Origin: an uncultured SAR116 cluster alpha proteobacterium
GTDB taxonomy: Bacteria; Pseudomonadota; Alphaproteobacteria; Puniceispirillales; Marisalimonadaceae
Direction of reading: 5' to 3'
NCBI GenBank assembly: GCA_902615325.1
Contig: CACMOJ010000002.1
Span: 1 to 64,000 of the forward strand
DNA: 64,000 bases
This document shows positions 35,893-44,808 of this stretch, one piece after another. The notes beneath the pieces were generated by a model. That model searched no databases, had not been told where the DNA came from, and was given only the letters and a program-made list of their open reading frames with translations. Each line of letters begins with the position of its first letter. Position 1 is the first letter of the stretch. The position numbers were made by a program, and so were the translations under genes.

Positions 35893-36951
35893 TTAAGTTT
35901 CAAATATATAACTATAATTAACATCTGTATACAAGTTTACAATTTGATTATTTTCAAAATAATTAATTCCTGGTATTTTGATGTGCAAATGATCGTAATC
36001 TTTCATTCCGTTTAAAGCTAAATGAACAATTGTACTTCCACCTAAGAACTTTGCTTCTATTATTCTCCCATTATTTGGAGATTTGACTAAATTATTATTT
36101 CTTTTGTTAGAAATTATACTGTCATCTTCTGTTGATTTAATTATTTTAATTCCTTCACTTCTTACAACTAAGGAATAATTTTCTTTCAAATTATTATTAT
36201 TCAAATAAAAATTACCTAAAGGCGTATGTAATTTATTATCAACTTTTCTACCAGTAATCACATTAATTTCACCAAAAAACTCAGCTACGAATCTATTTTT
36301 TGGTCTAGTATACAATTCAACGGGTTTACCATGTTGTTGGATTTGTCCATCTTGTAAAATAGCTATGTAATCAGATAAAAACATTGCTTCATCTGCATCA
36401 TGCGTAACAATTATACTTGTTATGTTATTGTCTTTTAAAATATGTAATACTTTATCTCTTAATTTCTCTCTTAATCTAGTGTCAAGATTTGCAAATGGCT
36501 CATCTAATAAAATAATTTTAGGATTAGAGGCTAGACCTCTAATCAAAGCAACGAGTTGTTTTTGCCCACTGGATAATTGATGAGGATATGAAAATTTTAT
36601 TTTATCTATATTATAATCATGCATCAAACTATCAATTTTATTTTTATTATTATCTAATTTAGATAAACCATAATAAATATTTTCCATCACAGTTAAATGT
36701 GGAAATAATGCACTGTCTTGAAATACAAATGAAACATTATTCATTTGATTATTAATTTTTGAACTAGAAATGTTATTGTTATTATCAATTTGAATATTTC
36801 CAGATTGTAAATTTTCCAAACCACTAATTAATCTTAAAAGAGTTGTTTTACCTGATCCTGATGGTCCAAGAATAGACGTGACTGAGTTAGAATTAATGTT
36901 TAAAGAAAAATCTTTAAGTATCTGTTTTTTCTTAAAAAAAATGATTGACAT
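35893..36951 (-). CDS. FbpC/PotA-type ABC ATPase, orphan, with N-terminal frameshift at a T8 run
   Basis: A 352-residue ABC ATPase with Walker A GPSGSGKTT, Q-loop VFQDSALFPHLTV, variant signature LSSGQKQ, Walker B IILLDEPFANLD, H-loop VTHDADEA and a C-terminal TOBE-like region, as in iron(III) or polyamine importers. No permease or binding protein is near. The first strand of the family is missing from this ORF: in the next frame, an ATG at 36967 encodes MIKINNVNHFF and then hits a stop right after a run of eight T (36934-36941). With seven T the frames join as NNVNHFFKKKQILKDFSL. So the gene is frameshifted, uses slippage, or carries a sequence error. Confidence 0.75.
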   Translation of the reverse strand: MSIIFFKKKQILKDFSLNINSNSVTSILGPSGSGKTTLLRLISGLENLQSGNIQIDNNNNISSSKINNQMNNVSFVFQDSALFPHLTVMENIYYGLSKLDNNKNKIDSLMHDYNIDKIKFSYPHQLSSGQKQLVALIRGLASNPKIILLDEPFANLDTRLREKLRDKVLHILKDNNITSIIVTHDADEAMFLSDYIAILQDGQIQQHGKPVELYTRPKNRFVAEFFGEINVITGRKVDNKLHTPLGNFYLNNNNLKENYSLVVRSEGIKIIKSTEDDSIISNKRNNNLVKSPNNGRIIEAKFLGGSTIVHLALNGMKDYDHLHIKIPGINYFENNQIVNLYTDVNYSYIFET

Positions 36952-36959
36952 TATTGATT

Positions 36960-37556
36960 TTAATCATTGATATTTAAGCTATTTAATTCAGATGGATCTT
37001 TAAAAACTTTATTATCAAAATTTAACAACCCTGCTTCTTTTAATTCATCTAAACCTGGTAATTGATTAACATTAGATAATCCAAAATGATCTAGAAATTT
37101 ATTTGTTGTCTCCCAAGTTGATGGTCTTCCAGGCAATTCTAAACGCTTACCTGGTTTCACCCATCCAATTTCAAAAAGAATATCTAATGTTCCCTTACTT
37201 AAACTCACACCTCTAATCTCTTCAATTTGAGAACGAGTTATAGGTTGATGGTATGCAATTATACCTAAGGTTTCTGTTGCCGCCCTAGAAAGTTGCTTTG
37301 AAGCTTCTTGTTCAATATTTAAAAGGCTAGAAACCTCTTCAGAAGTTCTAAAACAATATGTATTATTTATACTTATGAGGTTAAATCCAAAATCTTGAAA
37401 TTTTAACTCCAATTCATCAAGTAATTTAATTAAATTATCTTCATTATCTTCAAACTGTTTAAGTGAATTGAATTTCACAGGTTCAGGGGATGCAAAAATG
37501 AATGCCTCTAATAATTTTAACTTAAGATTGTGATCTAATTTAGTATTATTATTCAT
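36960..37556 (-). CDS. scpB: Segregation and condensation protein ScpB
   Basis: The 198-residue winged-helix protein has the ScpB core AATETLGIIAYHQPITRSQIEEIRGVS and the later GRPSTWETTNKFLDHFGL. It joins ScpA and SMC in the chromosome condensation complex. It follows scpA by 12 bases; the out-of-frame start of the ABC ATPase (ATG at 36967) overlaps its stop. Confidence 0.94.
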   Translation of the reverse strand: MNNNTKLDHNLKLKLLEAFIFASPEPVKFNSLKQFEDNEDNLIKLLDELELKFQDFGFNLISINNTYCFRTSEEVSSLLNIEQEASKQLSRAATETLGIIAYHQPITRSQIEEIRGVSLSKGTLDILFEIGWVKPGKRLELPGRPSTWETTNKFLDHFGLSNVNQLPGLDELKEAGLLNFDNKVFKDPSELNSLNIND

Positions 37557-37568
37557 TTCTAAACACAG

Positions 37569-38312
37569 TTAATCATTTTTAATCATTTGTAAATCATTTA
37601 TCTTAGAATTTTGTTTAAGAGATACATGACCTTCTTTTGCTAATTCTAAAGATGCCGCAAAATGTGAAGCGTACGCAGATTTCATTTCCAAAAAATCTTT
37701 TATATCTTTTGGTAGAAAGGCAAATAAATAATTCCAATCTTTAAAAAAAGAAAGAGAATTTTTTAAATTTGTTAAAGCTCTTTCAACCGTAAATAATTTA
37801 CTATATGCAATGGTCATTTTAGATTTATCTTCATGGCTTATAGACATAGCATAACTTTTTGTTAAATCATAAAGAGATAACTCATATTTATATTTGATTT
37901 TTTTACTAAAAATTTCATGCTCACCTCTTTTAAAAAAATCAATTCCTAATTGTTTTCTTAAAAGTAAATTTTTTGATAATTTTTGAAATTCAGCTAATTT
38001 CAAAATTTGAAATTTAAGTTTTTCAGACAAATCATCTATTTCATCATTTTCATTTTCATCCTTAGGTAGGAGTTCTCTTGATTTTATAAATGCTAAAATT
38101 GACCCAACAACTAAATATTCTGCAGCAATTTCTATATCATTTTTAATTATTTTTTTCAAAAATTCTAAATACTGTTCTGCAAGAGGTAAAATTTTAATTT
38201 TTAAAATATCAACTTTTTGATCTTTTACTAGTGATAACAAAAGATCAATAGGACCTTCAAATCCTTCAAGCTTTAATTCTAAAATATTATTTTTAACAAA
38301 ATTTTGAGTCAT
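37569..38312 (-). CDS. scpA: Segregation and condensation protein ScpA
   Basis: The 247-residue kleisin begins with the ScpA signature LEGFEGPIDLLLSLVKDQKVDI and contains AAEYLVVGSILAFIKSRELLP. It links the SMC heads. In many alphaproteobacteria nagZ lies between the SPOR gene and scpA; here the SPOR gene ends at 38313 directly next to the scpA start, so nagZ is absent from this spot. Confidence 0.94.
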   Translation of the reverse strand: MTQNFVKNNILELKLEGFEGPIDLLLSLVKDQKVDILKIKILPLAEQYLEFLKKIIKNDIEIAAEYLVVGSILAFIKSRELLPKDENENDEIDDLSEKLKFQILKLAEFQKLSKNLLLRKQLGIDFFKRGEHEIFSKKIKYKYELSLYDLTKSYAMSISHEDKSKMTIAYSKLFTVERALTNLKNSLSFFKDWNYLFAFLPKDIKDFLEMKSAYASHFAASLELAKEGHVSLKQNSKINDLQMIKND

Positions 38313-38873
38313 TTATTTTTTTATTTTTATAATACAATTTATTTTTTTATTTTTAAAAAAATCACATAATTTTATAGCATTTATTTTTGTAATAGCATTC
38401 GTTTCAATGGAATAAAATAAATTATTTTTATTATTCGTTTTAAATAATTTTATTTCAATTTCTTTAAATTGGAGTATTTTATGTTTGTTAACAATTAACA
38501 ATTGTTTATCTGCATTTTTTTTATTTTTAAAAACACCTAATTGAACTATAAACTTATTAATTATCCTTTTTGAATTATTTTTTTTATCTAATAAATTATT
38601 ATCTCTATTATCTTTATTTTTTTTAACTACAATATTTTTGGACTCTAAATTTTCTGAGATATTATCATTACCATGATTAAGAATTTTAAAATTATAGTCA
38701 TTATTTTTTACTTCATTTGGAATAATAAAATTTTCATTATTACTAGATTTAATTACTGGGATTTCAACAAATTCTTCTCTTATAAAAATGATATTTATAA
38801 AGCTAACTATAAATAAGCAAGTTAATGCCAAAAAATTTATACTTACAAAAAGATAAAAGTAAATTCTAAACAT
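38313..38873 (-). CDS. SPOR-domain membrane protein
   Basis: The 186-residue protein has one N-terminal helix (about residues 3-30) and a SPOR-like domain at the C-terminus that begins NKFIVQLGVFKNKKNADKQLL. SPOR domains bind denuded peptidoglycan at the division site. The middle is Asn/Lys-rich and probably disordered. It follows argS by two bases, the usual location in alphaproteobacteria. The assignment uses context and the short SPOR signature. Confidence 0.8.
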   Translation of the reverse strand: MFRIYFYLFVSINFLALTCLFIVSFINIIFIREEFVEIPVIKSSNNENFIIPNEVKNNDYNFKILNHGNDNISENLESKNIVVKKNKDNRDNNLLDKKNNSKRIINKFIVQLGVFKNKKNADKQLLIVNKHKILQFKEIEIKLFKTNNKNNLFYSIETNAITKINAIKLCDFFKNKKINCIIKIKK

Positions 38874-38875
38874 TT

Positions 38876-40612
38876 TTACATCTCTTCCATGGGCTTGATA
38901 GATAAAATATTTAAACCGCTTTTTATTGTTAACATTATAGAATTAATTAAAGCTAATTTTGATTTTGTTATAGATGTATCGCCTACATGAATAAATTTTA
39001 AACTTTCGTCAACTTTACCTTTATTCCATAATGAATGAAATTCAGATGCCAATTCTATTAAGTAATAACAAATACGATGTGGCTCCATATGTTTAGCTGA
39101 CAATTCTACAACTCTTGGCCATTGGGAAATTAGTTTGATTAAAGATAATTCATTATTATCTTTTAACATTTTAATTTCATCAAAAGAAAATTTTTGATCA
39201 AATATATTAGAGTTTTTCACTATTGATTTACATCTTGCATAAGCATAGTGAACATAAAAGACTGGATTATCTTTATTTTGAGCCAATGCTTTTTTAAAGT
39301 CAAATTCTAAAATTTGTTCATTTTTTCTAGTTAACATGATAAATCTAATTACATCTTTTCCTAAATCATTAATTAGGTCAGATAACATTATAAAATTACC
39401 ACTTCTTTTACTCATCTTTATTTTTTTATCATCATTCATAAGATGAACAATTGCACAAACTTTATTTACAAGTTTTATTTTATTTGAAGATAATGCTTTT
39501 ACTGCACTTTCAATTCTTTTTAAATAACCTAAATGATCTGCACCAAGAATATTAATTAAATTTCCTTTAGTTTTTTCTATTTTATATAAATGATAAGCCA
39601 TATCATTAGCAAAATATGTCCAAGAACCATCTGATTTTTTTAATGCACGATCACTATCGTCTCCAAATAGAGAAGACTTAAATAAAAGTTGTGGTCTTGG
39701 CTCCCATTCTTCAAGATCAGCTTTACCTTTTGGCTTTTCTAACATTCCCTCATAAATTAATTTTTTATCATTTAAAATATTTAAAACTTTATCTAAAAAT
39801 CCTTTTTCAATTATTGACTTTTCACTAGTAAAGATATCCATTTCAACTCCAAGATTTAATAAATCTTTTTTTATTAAATTTAAAATCTCATTAATGACGA
39901 GTTGATTAACCGTTAAAAAAAATTTTTCGTAATCTAATTTTTCTAAAGTATCATTATATTGATTTTTTATCTTCTTAGCGATCTTAATTAAGTAATCACC
40001 AGGATAAAAATTTTCAGGAATATTTGCTTTTATCCCAGATAATTGTTCAAAATACCTTAATTGAACGGATTTAATTAAAACATCAATTTGTTTGCCAGCA
40101 TCATTAATGTAGTACTCACGAGTAACATTAAAACCTACTAATTTGAGTATTCTTGCCAAACAATCCCCTACAACAGCTCCTCTTGCATGACCTGCATGCA
40201 AAGGTCCTGTAGGATTAGCAGAAACAAACTCTAAGTTTAAGTTATTATTTTTACCAAATAGTTCATACTTCCATTTGCCATTTTCCAGTAAATTAAATAG
40301 TATTTTATGCCATATATCTTTTTTTAAAGTAAAATTTATAAAACCTGGATTTGCAACAAGAACATCAGAGAAATCATGATGAGTTTCAAATTTTAATTTT
40401 AATTTTTTTGCAACATCAAGTGGTTTTGTTTTAAATATAGAGGATAAAACTAATGCTGCATTAGTAGATAAATCTCCAAATTTTTTGTCCTTTGGAACTT
40501 CAACTACAACTTTTTCTAATAAATTAATATTCTCTAAAACAATATTGTTATCTTCTAACAAAATAAGAATTGTCTCATTTATATACCGTAAATAAGTGTT
40601 AAATATATTCAT
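38876..40612 (-). CDS. argS: Arginine--tRNA ligase
   Basis: The 578-residue class I synthetase charges tRNA-Arg. The HIGH-type motif is GPLHAGHARGAVVGD, the KMSKS-type motif is KIKMSKRSGNFI, and the N-terminal Add-1 domain and C-terminal DALR domain (HMEPHRICYYLIELASEFHSLW) are present. It follows dgt by five bases. Confidence 0.97.
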   Translation of the reverse strand: MNIFNTYLRYINETILILLEDNNIVLENINLLEKVVVEVPKDKKFGDLSTNAALVLSSIFKTKPLDVAKKLKLKFETHHDFSDVLVANPGFINFTLKKDIWHKILFNLLENGKWKYELFGKNNNLNLEFVSANPTGPLHAGHARGAVVGDCLARILKLVGFNVTREYYINDAGKQIDVLIKSVQLRYFEQLSGIKANIPENFYPGDYLIKIAKKIKNQYNDTLEKLDYEKFFLTVNQLVINEILNLIKKDLLNLGVEMDIFTSEKSIIEKGFLDKVLNILNDKKLIYEGMLEKPKGKADLEEWEPRPQLLFKSSLFGDDSDRALKKSDGSWTYFANDMAYHLYKIEKTKGNLINILGADHLGYLKRIESAVKALSSNKIKLVNKVCAIVHLMNDDKKIKMSKRSGNFIMLSDLINDLGKDVIRFIMLTRKNEQILEFDFKKALAQNKDNPVFYVHYAYARCKSIVKNSNIFDQKFSFDEIKMLKDNNELSLIKLISQWPRVVELSAKHMEPHRICYYLIELASEFHSLWNKGKVDESLKFIHVGDTSITKSKLALINSIMLTIKSGLNILSIKPMEEM

Positions 40613-40617
40613 AATTA

Positions 40618-41793
40618 TTATGATCTTAAATCATTTGATTTCATTTCGAAATAATTGTCAGTCATACTTGCAATATAATCACAAACATCTGTTGCAATAA
40701 TTGCATCTGTTATATTTTGTCTTGTTTTGTAATCTGAAGTTTGCCACTTTACAGGAAGCATTTTTGGGTCATTAGTATACATTTCAAACAAAAATCTAAA
40801 TTTTTTGTCAATAAGTGAGTATTGGTCCAAAATTTTTTTATTATTATACATATTTTGAAACAAAAATTTTTTTATTGAGAGAAGTTCTTTATATGTATTT
40901 GTTTTCATTTCAATTATTTGTTTACCATAATTAATAACATCATCAATAGTTTTAATTTCATTCTTAATGATGTTAAACTTTGATTTCTCAACCAAATCAT
41001 TAATAAAATAGTTGGATAAATTATTGGTTAAATAATAGATTAAAAGTTTATCATCTTTAATTTTATTATTTTTAAATTTTTGCAAAAAAGTATCTATTAT
41101 TGGTAAATTTATTAAATCTTTTATTTTAATAATCTTTGATCTTAAACCATCTTCTAAATCATGCGAAACATAAGCAATGTCATCACAAATATTGGCAATT
41201 TGTCCCTCTAATGAGGAATATTTATTAATTTCGAAATTAAAATCTTTTTCTAGAGATTTAATTAAACTTGGAACATTACTCATTGATTTAAATGGACCAT
41301 TATGCTTGATAATTCCATCCAAAGTTTCATAAGTTAAATTTAAACCATCAAAGTTTAAATACTTTTTTTCAATCTTCGTAACAATCTTTAATGTATGTAA
41401 ATTATGGTTAAACCCTCCATAATTTTTCATTAAATCATGTAAAACATCCTCTCCTGCGTGACCAAATGGTGGATGCCCAAGGTCATGGGCTAAGGAAATT
41501 GCCTCAGCCAAATCATCATTCAAGTTTAAATAACGAGCAACAGATCTTGCTAATTGTGCAACTTCTAAAGTATGTGTCAATCTGGTTCTGACATGATCAT
41601 TTTTAGTGTTAATGAAAACTTGAGTTTTGTCCTTTAGTCTTTTAAATGCATCGCTATATAGAATTCTATCTCTATCTCTTTGATATTCTGTCCTATTAAA
41701 TTGAAGTTTACTGTCTTTATATTTTCTGCCTTTGCTATAATTCCCGTGAGAAGCGATATCAGAAAGTTGTCGATTTTCATATTTCTTGTTCAT
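40618..41793 (-). CDS. dgt: Deoxyguanosinetriphosphate triphosphohydrolase-like protein
   Basis: About 391 residues of the HD superfamily. Motifs are TRLTHTLEVAQLARSVAR (first His), AISLAHDLGHPPFGHAGE (His-Asp) and ICDDIAYVSHDLEDGL (last Asp). It hydrolyses dNTPs to the nucleoside and triphosphate. I choose the ATG at 41793 (MNKKYENRQLSDIASH); the track start at 41835 adds an unusual leader reaching towards the divergent erpA. It heads the dgt-argS operon. Confidence 0.93.
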   Translation of the reverse strand: MNKKYENRQLSDIASHGNYSKGRKYKDSKLQFNRTEYQRDRDRILYSDAFKRLKDKTQVFINTKNDHVRTRLTHTLEVAQLARSVARYLNLNDDLAEAISLAHDLGHPPFGHAGEDVLHDLMKNYGGFNHNLHTLKIVTKIEKKYLNFDGLNLTYETLDGIIKHNGPFKSMSNVPSLIKSLEKDFNFEINKYSSLEGQIANICDDIAYVSHDLEDGLRSKIIKIKDLINLPIIDTFLQKFKNNKIKDDKLLIYYLTNNLSNYFINDLVEKSKFNIIKNEIKTIDDVINYGKQIIEMKTNTYKELLSIKKFLFQNMYNNKKILDQYSLIDKKFRFLFEMYTNDPKMLPVKWQTSDYKTRQNITDAIIATDVCDYIASMTDNYFEMKSNDLRS

Positions 41794-41850
41794 ACAATAA
41801 ATCTGGTGTAATGTTGTTTTAAAATATACGTGCATTAAATATAATATATT

Positions 41851-42177
41851 ATGAATAATTTTAAACTAACAAATAATGCGGCTACTAGAATTAAAAAACT
41901 TCAAAAAAATGAAGAAATTGGTTCTTTATTTCGTATTTCAGTTCTTGGTGGTGGTTGTTCAGGGTTTCAATATGATTTTTCTTTTACAAAAGAGATAAAA
42001 GATGACGACATTACCTTTTGTGATTTTGATGTAAATTATTTAATTGATAAAACATCAATTGAATTTATTAAAGACGGAAGTTTAGATTTTGTTCAAGAAT
42101 TGGGAGGTTCTTTTTTTAAGATTGAAAATCCTAATTCAACTGCAAATTGTGGTTGTGGTACTAGTTTTTCCATTTGA
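41851..42177 (+). CDS. erpA: A-type iron-sulfur carrier ErpA/IscA
   Basis: The 108-residue protein has the three cysteines of A-type carriers: GGGCSGFQY (C36) and NCGCGTSF (C100, C102). It passes Fe-S clusters to target proteins. It is divergent from dgt and seven bases before xthA, an order seen across alphaproteobacteria. ErpA is preferred over IscA because no isc or suf genes adjoin. Confidence 0.9.
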   Translation: MNNFKLTNNAATRIKKLQKNEEIGSLFRISVLGGGCSGFQYDFSFTKEIKDDDITFCDFDVNYLIDKTSIEFIKDGSLDFVQELGGSFFKIENPNSTANCGCGTSFSI

Positions 42178-42183
42178 TTTAAA

Positions 42184-42939
42184 ATGTATATATCAAGTTT
42201 TAATGTCAACTCTATTAATGCAAGAACAGATAACTTAGTTAATTATCTTAATAAATACCCAATAGATGTACTTCTATTACAGGAAATAAAATCGGTTAAA
42301 GAAAATTTTCCATATAAAACCTTTGAAAATCTTGGATATAATATCTATGCAAATTGTCAAAAATCTTATAACGGTGTCGCAATACTTAGTAAATTTAAAA
42401 TGATTAATCCAAAATTTAGTTTTTTTGAAGATAATCAAGCTAGATTTTTAGAAGTTAATATACAAGATTATAAAATAATTTGTGTTTATGTACCTAATGG
42501 AAATCCAATAGATACCGAAAAATATACTTATAAGTTAAATTGGTTAGAAAACTTTTATTCATATTGCAAATCACTTATAAAAACTAATAAAAAAATCGTT
42601 ATTGGAGGGGATTTTAATATAATTCAATCAAATCTTGATTGTTATAATGAGGATGATTGGTTTAATGATGCTTTATTTACAATAGAAGTTAAAAAAAAAT
42701 TAAGACAGATTTTACACCTTGGTTTCTATGATTCCTTTAGAGCAAAAAATAGTTCAATAAAAGCATTTAGTTATTGGGATTATCAAAGTGGTGCTTGGCA
42801 GAAAGATAACGGAATTAGAATTGATCTAATATTATTAACTTCAAACGTTATAGATGAATTAAAAAATTCAGGGATTCATAAAGAACTCAGGGGGCAAACT
42901 AAACCAAGTGACCATACACCTGTATGGATCGAATTATGA
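42184..42939 (+). CDS. xthA: Exodeoxyribonuclease III
   Basis: The 251-residue endonuclease/exonuclease/phosphatase-fold enzyme cuts at abasic sites. Motifs are SSFNVNSINAR, LLLQEIKS (metal Glu), VIGGDFNI (Asp and Asn) and PSDHTPVWIEL (catalytic Asp-His). It is slightly short of E. coli ExoIII. It runs with erpA and ends eight bases from the convergent dehydratase gene. Confidence 0.94.
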   Translation: MYISSFNVNSINARTDNLVNYLNKYPIDVLLLQEIKSVKENFPYKTFENLGYNIYANCQKSYNGVAILSKFKMINPKFSFFEDNQARFLEVNIQDYKIICVYVPNGNPIDTEKYTYKLNWLENFYSYCKSLIKTNKKIVIGGDFNIIQSNLDCYNEDDWFNDALFTIEVKKKLRQILHLGFYDSFRAKNSSIKAFSYWDYQSGAWQKDNGIRIDLILLTSNVIDELKNSGIHKELRGQTKPSDHTPVWIEL

Positions 42940-42947
42940 TATTTATA

Positions 42948-44795
42948 CTACAAATATTTGTTTTTAGGTTTAAAGGCATTAGTATTACTTTTTCTAGGAT
43001 TATGAACCCAAACTTTACCATTAGGGTGCATTCCAGCTCCGTAAACAGCTGAAACTGCTAAATTTCTCATTCTAGCTAATAGACGAGTATCCACCTCTCC
43101 AACAAAAGGATGAATTCCACCATTTTTATTCACTTCATCTTTCCATTTTTTTTCTCTAGATAAAAATGTTTCTTTATCTTGTAGTTCAATACAATTAAGT
43201 TCATTTGTATTCAAATTGGCTTCAATTGTATCACCCTCTTCAACTAGAGCAATTGGCCCACCTAGAGCTGCTTCAGGACCAACATGACCAATAACTAAAC
43301 CAACAGAACCACCAGAAAATCTAGCATCTGTCATTAAAGCTAATGTAATATCTCTTTCTCTACATAAGGTAGTTATTCTAGATGTAGGGTCCAACATTTC
43401 GGGCATGCCAGGAGCACCCACTGGTCCTTCATATCTTACAATGATCATATCTAAGTCATTAAAAAAATCGGGATGATTATCTAATTTTTCTAGCAATTTT
43501 TTTTCTCCATCAAATATTCTCGCTTTACCTTTGAAGATATTATTTTCAAGGCCTCTTTCAACACCAGCTAATTTCAATATAGCTGTATTTTCAGGTGACA
43601 AATTTCCACCAAGAAGTCTTAATCCACCCGTTTTTTTGAATGGGCTCTTAACATGATATATTACTTCATTATCAGGGCTATCTGGATTTAATCTTAATAC
43701 TTGCTCACTAAGTGTTTCACCTGTGCAAGTTAATGTGTGCCCATTTAACAAACCAGAATCCAATAAGTTTTTGATTATTACCTGTATTCCACCTTTTTCA
43801 TCAATATCAACCATAGAGTATTTACCAAAGGGCCTTGCATCTATGACTACTGGAACAATATTTTGAGATAAATCATTAAACTCCTTCATATTCATAATGT
43901 CTCTTTCAAAATCAGAATATCCTGCTGATCTTGCAATCTCAGGAGCATGAAGTAAAACATTTGTTGAACCACCTACTGCCATTGAAACTATCATTGCATT
44001 TCTTATAGATTCTCTAGTAACTAAATCACGCGGTTTAATATTTTTTTTAATCATATTAACAAGAAAATCTACTAATTCATTTGGAAAAATTTTTAACCTT
44101 CTAGGGTCATCAGAAGCTGGTGAAACCATATGGAGAGGTTGCATACCAACAACAGCTATAAACGTCTGCATTGTATTGTAGGTAAACATACCTCCACAAC
44201 TACCATAACCAGGACAAGATTCTTTAGCTATCCTACATTTCAAATCTTCATCTTCACTACCTGCTAATTGAAAACTCGATATGATATCTAACGGTTCTTT
44301 TGTTATAGAATCAGTTCCTGGTCTAATAGTTCCATCTGACATTATAATTGCAGGCCTATTATGCTCTAACAAAGCCGATAAAGTACCAACAGGAGGTTTA
44401 TCACATGCAACTACAGCAATTGTTCCTTCTAAACCACTAGCACTTAAATGTTCACAAATAGCATCATTAGTAACTTCTCGACCAATAAGAGAATATCGCA
44501 TTTCACGTGTTCCATTTCTCATTCCATCTGATGTTGCGATAGTAAACTCTGGAGCAACAAGTCGCATTTTGAAATCACTATTTTTGTTGTCAATTCTATT
44601 TTTAAGAGCATCATGAATTGTATCAACTTTTAGTTTTACTCCTAAATAACATTGTGAGTCTCCACCATTTCCTATAACACCAACAGATGGATTATGAATA
44701 TAATCAAGGTTAGTTCCTAGTTCTCTTGCTATTCCATATGTTTGAGCGTTTCTTCCAGGATTCCTATCTATTAAAACTGATTTATTTTTTTTCAT
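42948..44795 (-). CDS. IlvD/Edd family dehydratase
   Basis: About 615 residues. The three cluster cysteines of the family are visible as GGDSQCYLG (C49), ACDKPPVGT (C131) and GYGSCGGMFTYNTM (C200), and the C-terminal half has EGPVGAPGMPEML, MTDARFSGG and IGHVGPEAALGGPIA. Family enzymes dehydrate dihydroxy acids: IlvD in valine/isoleucine synthesis, or sugar acids. CDKPPVGT is unlike the CDKxxPGM of typical IlvD, so the substrate is uncertain and a sugar-acid dehydratase is possible. The ATG at 44795 has GGAG seven bases upstream; the track start is a TTG. It follows valS. Confidence 0.82.
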   Translation of the reverse strand: MKKNKSVLIDRNPGRNAQTYGIARELGTNLDYIHNPSVGVIGNGGDSQCYLGVKLKVDTIHDALKNRIDNKNSDFKMRLVAPEFTIATSDGMRNGTREMRYSLIGREVTNDAICEHLSASGLEGTIAVVACDKPPVGTLSALLEHNRPAIIMSDGTIRPGTDSITKEPLDIISSFQLAGSEDEDLKCRIAKESCPGYGSCGGMFTYNTMQTFIAVVGMQPLHMVSPASDDPRRLKIFPNELVDFLVNMIKKNIKPRDLVTRESIRNAMIVSMAVGGSTNVLLHAPEIARSAGYSDFERDIMNMKEFNDLSQNIVPVVIDARPFGKYSMVDIDEKGGIQVIIKNLLDSGLLNGHTLTCTGETLSEQVLRLNPDSPDNEVIYHVKSPFKKTGGLRLLGGNLSPENTAILKLAGVERGLENNIFKGKARIFDGEKKLLEKLDNHPDFFNDLDMIIVRYEGPVGAPGMPEMLDPTSRITTLCRERDITLALMTDARFSGGSVGLVIGHVGPEAALGGPIALVEEGDTIEANLNTNELNCIELQDKETFLSREKKWKDEVNKNGGIHPFVGEVDTRLLARMRNLAVSAVYGAGMHPNGKVWVHNPRKSNTNAFKPKNKYL

Positions 44796-44808
44796 TATAC
44801 ACTCCAAT

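Noticed and set aside
44281-44616. Plus-strand ORF of 111 residues inside the dehydratase gene
   Set aside because: It lies fully antisense to conserved family codons of the IlvD/Edd gene and shows no own features; the same holds for other antisense ORFs inside gyrA, valS and trmFO.
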